Shown here piece after piece: positions 1-5,172 of a stretch of DNA of 11,848 nucleotides. A program made the position numbers and the translations under genes. The notes beneath the pieces are model-generated. The model ran no database searches. It was not told the origin of the DNA and saw only the letters and a program-made list of their open reading frames with translations. The stretch covers positions 1 to 11,848 of the forward strand of contig CAJYHH010000205.1 of the NCBI GenBank assembly GCA_913773825.1, in the 5' to 3' direction. The DNA comes from Candidatus Sericytochromatia bacterium. GTDB taxonomy: Bacteria > Cyanobacteriota > Sericytochromatia > UBA7694. Numbering within the stretch: the stretch's first letter is position 1; the number at the start of each line of letters is the position of its first letter.

Positions 1-1
1 C

Positions 2-451
2 TATTCTCTGGCTGATCTTGAGCGAGAAGGTCAGACCGGTTGGGAGGGTGTGCGCAATTATCAGGCTCGCAACCTGATGCGGGATGAAATGAGCATCGGC
101 GATCTGGTGCTGTTTTATCACTCCAGCACGGAGATTCCGGGGGTTGCGGGTTTAGCTAAAGTGCTTAAAACCGGTGTCGCAGACCCCAGTCAGTTTAATC
201 CTGATAGTGATTATTTTGACGCGAAGTCGACGCCGCAACAGCCACGCTGGATCATGGTTGAAATTGCTTTTGTTGAGAACTTTAAACAATATGTCAGTCT
301 CAGTGAGTTACGCCAGGATCCGGCTTTTGAAGGAATGGCGCTGCTGGCAAAGGGCTCGCGTCTGTCAGTCCAGCCCGTTAGTCAAACTCATTTTGAGCGT
401 ATTTGCCAGCTGGGGCAAAGCCAGCATCTTATTTTTTCGGAGGCCACATGA
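2..451 (+). CDS. EVE-domain protein, 5'-truncated by the window edge
   Basis: The frame is open from base 2 and reads YSLADLEREGQTGWEGVRNY from there, so the gene starts upstream of the window and the GTG at 50 is an internal valine. The text matches the EVE family (thymocyte nuclear protein 1/YcgT-like; PUA-like fold): the Y/SxxDLxxxG...W(E/D)GVRNYQARN block, then MSIGDLVLFYHSS, the DPSQFNP...DYFDAKS block and PRWIMVEIAFVENF. About 149 residues are visible. Family members are about 150-160 residues, so only roughly a dozen N-terminal residues (usually a (Y/F)WLxKxEP motif) are missing. EVE domains are known to bind modified bases in DNA or RNA in the proteins studied; the ligand here cannot be told. 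The stop TGA (449-451) overlaps the ATG of the next gene (448-450). Confidence 0.9.
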   Translation, partial: YSLADLEREGQTGWEGVRNYQARNLMRDEMSIGDLVLFYHSSTEIPGVAGLAKVLKTGVADPSQFNPDSDYFDAKSTPQQPRWIMVEIAFVENFKQYVSLSELRQDPAFEGMALLAKGSRLSVQPVSQTHFERICQLGQSQHLIFSEAT

Positions 452-1509
452 CCGACCTGCAGCAGCTCTACATCGAACTTCTGGCGCATGAAAGCGAGTC
501 CGTTCGCGAAGAAGCGGTTAAGGCCCTACTTGAAATGATGGATACCGAAGTGGTCGATGCTTTGCTTGAGATTGTGACTCAATCAGAGCACTCCGGCCAG
601 CTTGAGGCGATTTGGCTACTGGGTAAATCAGAAGAAACCCAGGTGAGCGAAGTTCTGCTGCAGCTTTTTCAGAGCCCTGATGCTCAGGTGCGTGAAGTGG
701 TGGCGGGAGCCTTTGCCGAAATTGGTGATGTGCGTGCTTTACAGCCTTTAATTGATGCTCTCAACGATGAAAGTGCAAATGTTAAAGACGCTGCGGCGAT
801 TGCCTTAGGTGAACTGCGTGACTCACGCGCGATTAAACCCCTAATAGCCAAATTACAAGAAACACAGGTTCAGCAGGTTGCGGCCTGGGCTTTGGCGATG
901 ATTGGGGATCGCAGTGCGGTAGCGCCATTAACCGAAGCGATGTTAACCGATATTGACCCTGCCATGCGCGGTATGGCTGCCCGTTCATTGGGTAAACTGG
1001 GCTTGCCAGATGCTGATACGGCGGTTGTCGCGGGCCTTGACGATACAGACGAGTCTGTTTTAATCGAAGTGATTCGTGTCTTGGGCGAGCGTCGCAATCT
1101 TGCGTCAGTGGAACGCCTGGATCAGATGTTTGAATCGACCACGCTTGATCGGGTTAAACTGGCCTGTGCTGTGGCTTTGGCTCGCTGTGGCAAAGGTGAA
1201 AGCCATTTTGATTATCTGCTGAATACGCTGCAAAATGACCCTGACTGGGGGGCGCGTTTAAGTGCCATTATGGGCATGCGCGAAATGGACTATGAAATGG
1301 TAGAAGAGCCCCTGCGCAAAGGGCTGGATGATACCCACTGGCTGGTCCAAAAAAGTGCTGCCCGCTCACTATTGCGCTTGCAGGACGAAGAGCTCTACGC
1401 CAGTCTTGAAACTCATCTTGGTGATGAAGAAGAAGATATTATGCAGGCCGTAATCGAGACCAGTTTTTATGAACTGCTCGAAGGCGCTGATGACGACGAA
1501 GACGAGTAG
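448..1509 (+). CDS. HEAT-repeat (PBS-lyase-type) protein
   Basis: A soluble alpha-solenoid of 353 residues made of about ten HEAT-like units of about 31 residues. The clearest units are roughly residues 80-170, each with the pattern V+(E/D)xAAxALGE(I/L)(G/R)D.RA(I/L)xPLIxxL. Such proteins are protein-protein scaffolds; the same repeat type occurs in phycobilin lyase subunits (CpcE/F) and NblB, but nothing here shows lyase activity, so no function is assigned. The C-terminus is strongly acidic (EGADDDEDE). The start is ATG 448, because GGAGG lies at 439-443 and the ATG overlaps the stop of the upstream EVE gene (ATGA), the usual sign of translational coupling. The frame is open further upstream to an ATG at 403, but that would run inside the EVE gene and lacks a ribosome-binding site. 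There is no signal peptide or membrane segment. Confidence 0.9.
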   Translation: MTDLQQLYIELLAHESESVREEAVKALLEMMDTEVVDALLEIVTQSEHSGQLEAIWLLGKSEETQVSEVLLQLFQSPDAQVREVVAGAFAEIGDVRALQPLIDALNDESANVKDAAAIALGELRDSRAIKPLIAKLQETQVQQVAAWALAMIGDRSAVAPLTEAMLTDIDPAMRGMAARSLGKLGLPDADTAVVAGLDDTDESVLIEVIRVLGERRNLASVERLDQMFESTTLDRVKLACAVALARCGKGESHFDYLLNTLQNDPDWGARLSAIMGMREMDYEMVEEPLRKGLDDTHWLVQKSAARSLLRLQDEELYASLETHLGDEEEDIMQAVIETSFYELLEGADDDEDE

Positions 1510-1510
1510 A

Positions 1511-1626
1511 GTAGTGGTAGGTGGTAGGTGGTAGGTGGGATAGGGCCCGGCTACCCAGTGTTTCACTTGTTCAGGACAAAAGTTGTATTTCTTTGCCCTA
1601 TCTACCCCCTACTCTCTACTACCTAC
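1511..1626. repeat. Heptamer tandem repeat and imperfect inverted repeat
   Basis: The spacer between two convergent genes contains three exact tandem copies of GGTAGGT (1516-1536), followed by GGGATAGGGC. The other side (about 1594-1626) carries the matching pyrimidine-rich arm, GCCCTATC then CTACCCCCTAC and CTACTACCTAC. The two arms (about 1511-1546 and 1594-1626) can pair as a long imperfect stem around a 47-nt centre. One strand is purine-rich in the first arm and pyrimidine-rich in the second. No open frame is plausible here. The composition is unlike the flanking genes. It resembles a dispersed non-coding repeat (MITE/REP-like, or the heptameric STRR repeats known from cyanobacteria), but copies elsewhere cannot be checked from this window. 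Confidence 0.6.
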
Positions 1627-1643
1627 GTCCCGCTACGCGGGAC
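1627..1643. repeat. Perfect 7-bp hairpin GTCCCGC-TAC-GCGGGAC
   Basis: GTCCCGC (1627-1633) and GCGGGAC (1637-1643) form a perfect 7-bp GC-rich stem with a 3-nt loop, beginning 2 nt beyond the stop of the minus-strand TolB-like gene. It may help end that transcript, but no U-tract follows on either strand. It abuts the heptamer/inverted-repeat block and may be the terminal hairpin of that same repeat element. Confidence 0.6.
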
Positions 1644-1645
1644 TC

Positions 1646-2536
1646 TTACCAGTCCCCTTCGCTATTGTCGAACATATTGGCGGTAATCTGTGAATACTTG
1701 CCATCCATGTTCATTTTAAAAAGGTCATAACCTTCTTTGACTTTGTCATCTGGGCGAGCTGAAAATAAAATCTGATTGCCCTTACGCGAAAAGTCTGGCC
1801 AGAACTCAGTCATCTGATTATTGGTCATGCGGCGGACATTACCACCATCGCGATTCATCAGATACACTTCGCCATTGTCCTGATCGCGATCAGAGGTAAA
1901 GGCAATCTGTTTGCTATCTGGGGACCAGTTGCCGGCGTAGTCGGGTTTGGGATTGTTTGTCAGGTTGACAGGTGAGCTGCCGTCAGGATTGCAGCTGTAA
2001 AGCTCATTATTGCCGTCGCGGTCGCTGACAAACAGAATTTTGCTACCGTCCGGTGACCAGGACGAAGCCGCATCATTAGCGCGGTTATTGCTGATATTGC
2101 GCAGGCCTGAACCGTCAACGTTGATGACGTAGATTTCGTCGTTGCCGTCGCGATTAGACGTAAAGGTCAGACGTTTGCCGTCTGGTGAGAAGTCTGGATA
2201 GAGATCCGCTTTATTGTCGACGGTTATCCGGCGCACATTGCTGCCATCAGCATTCATGACATAAATGTCTGGATTGCCATCCCGTTCGCTGACAAAGCTA
2301 ATCAGGCTGCGGTCGTTAGACCAGCGCGGCATATAGTCAGGAGCGGCATTTTTTGTCAGATTAACAGCGCCTGAACCGTCATCGTTCATGATATAGATTT
2401 CATGATTGCCGTCACGGTCGGTGCTAAGAATAATTTTGCCCATATAGGGTGAATCGTCACCGGGTTGTTTCTGAGGGCAGGCACTTAACAGGGCCAAAGA
2501 GGCAAGGGCAACGCTGATGCTCGCGATACGTCTCAT
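1646..2536 (-). CDS. TolB-like six-bladed beta-propeller lipoprotein (PD40 repeats)
   Basis: A 296-residue protein with a short signal peptide (MRR, hydrophobic stretch, lipobox LSAC) giving a lipidated Cys20. The rest is six WD40-like PD40/TolB propeller blades. The first five are almost uniform, with a 44-residue period: the (S/T)(D/E/N)RDGN motif recurs at about residues 40, 84, 128 and 172, and in altered form at 216 and 262. Each is followed by (E/D)(I/L)Y(V/I)MNxDGS, an (L/I)T/S segment and (W/F)SPDG. It is probably attached to the inner face of the outer membrane or another periplasmic membrane surface. It lacks the N-terminal TolB domain, so it is not a canonical TolB, and no tolQRA or pal gene lies nearby. 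The start is ATG 2536, with AAAGGAG at 2544-2550, 7 nt upstream. It is convergent with the HEAT-repeat gene and divergent from the bestrophin gene. Confidence 0.88.
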   Translation of the reverse strand: MRRIASISVALASLALLSACPQKQPGDDSPYMGKIILSTDRDGNHEIYIMNDDGSGAVNLTKNAAPDYMPRWSNDRSLISFVSERDGNPDIYVMNADGSNVRRITVDNKADLYPDFSPDGKRLTFTSNRDGNDEIYVINVDGSGLRNISNNRANDAASSWSPDGSKILFVSDRDGNNELYSCNPDGSSPVNLTNNPKPDYAGNWSPDSKQIAFTSDRDQDNGEVYLMNRDGGNVRRMTNNQMTEFWPDFSRKGNQILFSARPDDKVKEGYDLFKMNMDGKYSQITANMFDNSEGDW

Positions 2537-2573
2537 GCTTGGGCTCCTTTGCAGATCAGCAGATTTGGCATGT

Positions 2574-2582
2574 ATTATAGCA
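2574..2582 (-). promoter_or_regulatory. Extended -10 promoter for the TolB-like gene
   Basis: On the minus strand the sequence reads TGC-TATAAT, a perfect -10 hexamer (2574-2579) directly preceded by the extended -10 TG motif (2580-2582). Transcription would start near 2567, giving a leader of about 30 nt that contains the AAAGGAG site. No good -35 box is seen at 16-18 nt spacing, which an extended -10 promoter does not need. Confidence 0.55.
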
Positions 2583-2669
2583 GCCTGCCTGTTTGAAGTT
2601 TGATCAAGATTTTATACAAATCGCTATCATTCATTTTCTTGTTTATTTTGTTGTCTATGAGGAGTCACC

Positions 2670-3560
2670 GTGATCGTCAATCGTCAAGGCTCAGTTTGGG
2701 GCCTGTTGCGCTGGCAGTGGAAAGCCGCTGTGTTCTATCTTTTGTTAGGTGTTTTAGCGGTGGCGCTGGAAGCCAATGACTATTTGCCCAAAGCCTTTCC
2801 CAATCTGCCACTGGCGGTTTTAGGCGGTGCGCTGGGGATTTTTATTAGCTTTCGGACAAATTCTGCTTATGCGCGCTGGTGGGAAGGCCGCCAGCTTTGG
2901 GGGCGTTTAATTAATCAATCCCGCCACTTTGCGGCCCAGGTTGCAAGTTATGTGCCAGAAGCTTCACGTTCAGAACTGATTCAGATTCAGAGCGCCTACG
3001 CTCATTTATTGCGCTGTCTGCTGCGTGAGCAAAAATGGCGTGAAGATGAACATCTACTCAGGCTGTTACCAGCAGATCAGCTGAATGAGTTAGCCAAAGA
3101 GCAAAACCCTACAGCGGGTTTATTAGCCGCGCAGTTTTTGCGTTTAAAGCAGCTTCAGACCCAAGCTGGGATTGATGTCTATGAACTCCAGTCCTTTGAT
3201 CGGACTTTGCGTGAAATCATCGATGTTCAGGGGGGCTGTGAGCGGATTAAACGTACGCCGATGCCACCAGCTTATGCTTATTTAGCGACTCGCTTAACTC
3301 AGCTTTATGCAGTGTTATTACCTTTAGCGGTGGTCCATGATTTAGGGCTGGTTGTGATCCCACTTAATTTACTAGTCTGTCTGGCTTTTACGCTGATCAA
3401 TGAAGTAGGCCGTGTGCTCGAAGATCCGTTTACGCTGTTTTGGAACGGTCTGCCTTTAACGGCGATGTCGCTGACCATTGAAGTAAATCTGCGCCAGCGG
3501 ATTGGCGAAACCGATTTGCCAGCGATTCCACAACCGACACCGCCAGGGATTTTGATGTAG
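2670..3560 (+). CDS. Bestrophin-family (UPF0187/YneE-like) membrane channel
   Basis: A 296-residue integral membrane protein. Family bestrophins form pentameric anion (in some bacteria cation) channels. The hallmarks are present: an N-terminal RQGSVWGLLRWQWK amphipathic start, a hydrophobic segment at about residues 18-35, a second at 46-60 leading into FRTNSAYARWWEGR (61-74), the central soluble helical part, IKRTPMPPAYAYLATRLTQLY, two further hydrophobic segments (about 210-245), then LEDPF (250-254) and NGLPL (259-263). The start is GTG 2670, with GAGGAG at 2659-2664, 5 nt upstream; the ATG at 2657 is out of frame. A possible -10 box TATCAT lies at 2625-2630 in the divergent spacer, but its -35 is poor. 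It stands alone on this strand. Ion selectivity cannot be read from the sequence. Confidence 0.88.
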   Translation: MIVNRQGSVWGLLRWQWKAAVFYLLLGVLAVALEANDYLPKAFPNLPLAVLGGALGIFISFRTNSAYARWWEGRQLWGRLINQSRHFAAQVASYVPEASRSELIQIQSAYAHLLRCLLREQKWREDEHLLRLLPADQLNELAKEQNPTAGLLAAQFLRLKQLQTQAGIDVYELQSFDRTLREIIDVQGGCERIKRTPMPPAYAYLATRLTQLYAVLLPLAVVHDLGLVVIPLNLLVCLAFTLINEVGRVLEDPFTLFWNGLPLTAMSLTIEVNLRQRIGETDLPAIPQPTPPGILM

Positions 3561-3825
3561 CGCAGTGGCTGTCTCACTAAAGTCTGAGTTTGCTAAAGGC
3601 TCTAAATAAGCGAAAAGCCCCGGCTCTTGGCTCGGGGCGGATAAAATCTCCAGCAGCAATCTGGTTTTGAGTGAGGTCGAGGTTGAAAAGGGGCGGGGTG
3701 GTCTTATTAGCTCATTATCTAAGTTAGAACGGTCTTAGGGTCTATCGGGTGGGGGTGACTCCGGCAGAAGGATCTTTAACACAGGTTACACAGCGAACAT
3801 CAACAACGGGTGAATCTGGCAGAAC
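3561..3825. other. Intergenic region without a gene
   Basis: These 265 bases lie between the bestrophin stop and the stop of a minus-strand small membrane protein gene. I see no coding frame with a start and ribosome-binding site, no tRNA-like fold and no repeat. The only structure is the hairpin at 3617-3638, listed separately. Confidence 0.6.
3617..3638 (-). terminator. Terminator-like hairpin
   Basis: GCCCCG (3617-3622) pairs with CGGGGC (3633-3638) around a 10-nt centre. Read on the minus strand the stem is followed by TTTTCG and then TTATTT, so it would end transcripts of the minus-strand cluster, about 190 nt after the stop of the last gene. On the plus strand there is no U-tract, so termination after the bestrophin gene would be weaker. 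Confidence 0.45.
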
Positions 3826-4095
3826 TTAGATCATTTTAAGGACAGTAAAAGCGGTTTGTAAAACCAAAAACTCCGCTAACATCACGGCACCGCAAATCAT
3901 TGAAAAAGTCGCCAGCGGATTGGCTTCAATTAAAGAGCGCCATTGGCCTTCCATAATCATGGCTGTGTATTGGGGATCATATTCCCAGCTGAGTGCGTCT
4001 TTCCAGGCATCCGCATCAGAAAAGATACGGCGGTGAATGTACATAAAGACCGGAAAGTTTAATGCAAACAGCGTCAGCGAAATTTCGGGGGGCAT
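3826..4095 (-). CDS. Small membrane protein of unknown function
   Basis: An 89-residue protein I do not recognise. It has two hydrophobic segments: an N-terminal one of about 16-18 residues, ending at FMYIHRR, and a C-terminal one of about 25 residues (LATFSMICGAVMLAEFLVL onward). They flank a polar, aromatic-rich middle (DADAWKDALSWEYD). A hairpin in the inner membrane is likely. AAGGAG (minus, around 4106-4111) lies 10 nt before ATG 4095 and 7 nt before an in-frame TTG at 4098. Either could be the start; I chose the ATG. It lies downstream of the PLDNc-TPR gene on the same strand, separated by an AT-rich spacer of about 185 nt, so it may have its own promoter. No function is assigned. Confidence 0.65.
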   Translation of the reverse strand: MPPEISLTLFALNFPVFMYIHRRIFSDADAWKDALSWEYDPQYTAMIMEGQWRSLIEANPLATFSMICGAVMLAEFLVLQTAFTVLKMI

Positions 4096-4212
4096 CAATC
4101 AGCGACTCCTTCAACTCTATTCTTGCCTCTTCAAAAGACAATACCATTTTTGCTTGAGTTATAAAAGTCGTATAAAAATTTAGATTTCTTCAGCTACTGG
4201 ACTTGATTGTTT

Positions 4213-4230
4213 GAAATATTTAAATGTTTC
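4213..4230. repeat. AT-rich 18-bp palindrome
   Basis: GAAATATTTAAATGTTTC is self-complementary except for one T-G pair. It lies in the spacer 4096-4281 between two minus-strand genes and could be an operator for the small membrane protein gene or a weak transcript end for the TPR gene. Nothing else in this spacer is clear apart from a short GGCC-GTCT-GGCC dyad at 4269-4280 beside the upstream stop codon. Confidence 0.3.
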
Positions 4231-4281
4231 GTTTTTTAGCGCAGCTGTTAGCCCGCTCAAATCTGTTTGGCCGTCTGGCCG

Positions 4282-5043
4282 TTAAACGGGATCAGCCGTG
4301 TGTTTGCGGGCTTGTTTAGCTGCAAAATCGAGCCAGACCCGATTAAGCTTAACGGCATGAGCGGGCATGCGTTTACCGGAGTCCTGAACTTCCTGTAATA
4401 AAACCTGGGCGCGTTCAGATTGACCCTGGTCCTGTAAAAAAGCGGCATAGCGACATTTGATTTCAAGCTCTGAATGAGCTTTTAATGCTTGTTCATAAGC
4501 TGCTTCAGCTTTGTCGTTTTGACCTGAGGCTGCATAAGCCCTTGCTAAAAGCAGGCGGACTTTGGCTGGGCGATAATCTGAAGTCGCTCGCACCTTATGC
4601 AGGCTTTTAATGGTCAGGTCGACATCCCCTTGGCTAAACGCTGTTTCTGCCAGTTTATACAGCAAAGCCGGATTGTTTTCCTGCTGGCCGCTTAAGCATT
4701 CTTGATAAGTGCTAATCGCCTCGCTAAACAAGCCCTGTCGGGCATACTCATCGGCCAGATTTTCGAGATTCTGAGTCGTGTGAGAAAACTTAACTTCTTC
4801 TTGCAGATGGGCAAGTGTCTGGCCTGCTGGCCGATAGCGCATCGGGGTGATATTAGACTTAGTCGGGCGATAGCGATGGTTGCGCGAGTTTTGTAGGGGC
4901 ACCACTTCCGTTAGCAGATAGACCGCGCTGCCAATAAAAGGCGCAAATAAAATCAGGCAAATCCAGCCTTTGCTGCGATGGTTGTAAATCACATGCCAGA
5001 TACAATAAATCTGAAAAGCCACGATTAAAGCATAAATAAACAT
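4282..5043 (-). CDS. PLDNc-domain and TPR membrane protein
   Basis: A 253-residue protein with two parts. Residues 1-50 match the small PLDNc (phospholipase D nuclease N-terminal/cardiolipin synthase N-terminal) membrane module: MFIYALIVAFQIYCIWHV, a basic turn NHRSKGW, then ICLILFAPFIGSAVYLLTEV. There are two transmembrane helices and no HKD catalytic domain. From about residue 80 come TPR-like helical repeats (for example NPALLYKLAETAFSQGD and LLLARAYAASGQNDKAEAAY), presumably a protein-binding platform on one face of the membrane. I start at ATG 5043 because the PLDNc module begins there, AGGA lies 6 nt upstream and it is the only ATG. The frame is open to a TTG at 5160, which would add 39 residues of no family character. 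It follows the CpaE-CpaF fusion on the same strand and may anchor or scaffold that ATPase, which is inference. Confidence 0.7.
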   Translation of the reverse strand: MFIYALIVAFQIYCIWHVIYNHRSKGWICLILFAPFIGSAVYLLTEVVPLQNSRNHRYRPTKSNITPMRYRPAGQTLAHLQEEVKFSHTTQNLENLADEYARQGLFSEAISTYQECLSGQQENNPALLYKLAETAFSQGDVDLTIKSLHKVRATSDYRPAKVRLLLARAYAASGQNDKAEAAYEQALKAHSELEIKCRYAAFLQDQGQSERAQVLLQEVQDSGKRMPAHAVKLNRVWLDFAAKQARKHTADPV

Positions 5044-5120
5044 AAACAGTCCTGCCGATGCTGCTAAATTGGCTAAATAAATCAGTCTACTAAAGAGTTT
5101 TTGATGACAAAGATTTCTTG

Positions 5121-5148
5121 AACCTAACAAGTGAGAAAAATTTGTCAA
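5121..5148 (-). promoter_or_regulatory. Possible promoter for the PLDNc-TPR gene
   Basis: On the minus strand there is a perfect -35 box TTGACA (5143-5148), a 16-nt spacer and a weak -10 box TAGGTT (5121-5126). Transcription from here would start near 5114, which fits the ATG at 5043 and argues against the upstream TTG at 5160. The -10 box is poor, so this is tentative. Confidence 0.25.
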
Positions 5149-5172
5149 TAATCCCGTCAAAGATCACCTGTA

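Noticed and set aside
403..447. Upstream ATG for the HEAT-repeat gene
   Set aside because: It lies inside the EVE gene without a Shine-Dalgarno site; ATG 448 has GGAGG and an ATGA overlap.
1516..1536. Tandem heptamers as a CRISPR array
   Set aside because: The units are only 7 nt and directly adjacent with no spacers, and no cas gene is in the window.
1369..1566. 65-codon minus-strand frame across the HEAT gene end
   Set aside because: It starts within the non-coding repeat and runs antisense to a real gene; no supporting start signal.
2600..2607. TTGATCAA as an FNR site between the TolB-like and bestrophin genes
   Set aside because: The half-sites abut with no 4-nt gap, so it does not fit TTGAT-N4-ATCAA; an 8-bp palindrome in AT-rich spacer can arise by chance.
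4269..4280. GGCC-GTCT-GGCC dyad as terminator of the PLDNc-TPR gene
   Set aside because: The stem is only 4 bp and no U-tract follows on the minus strand.
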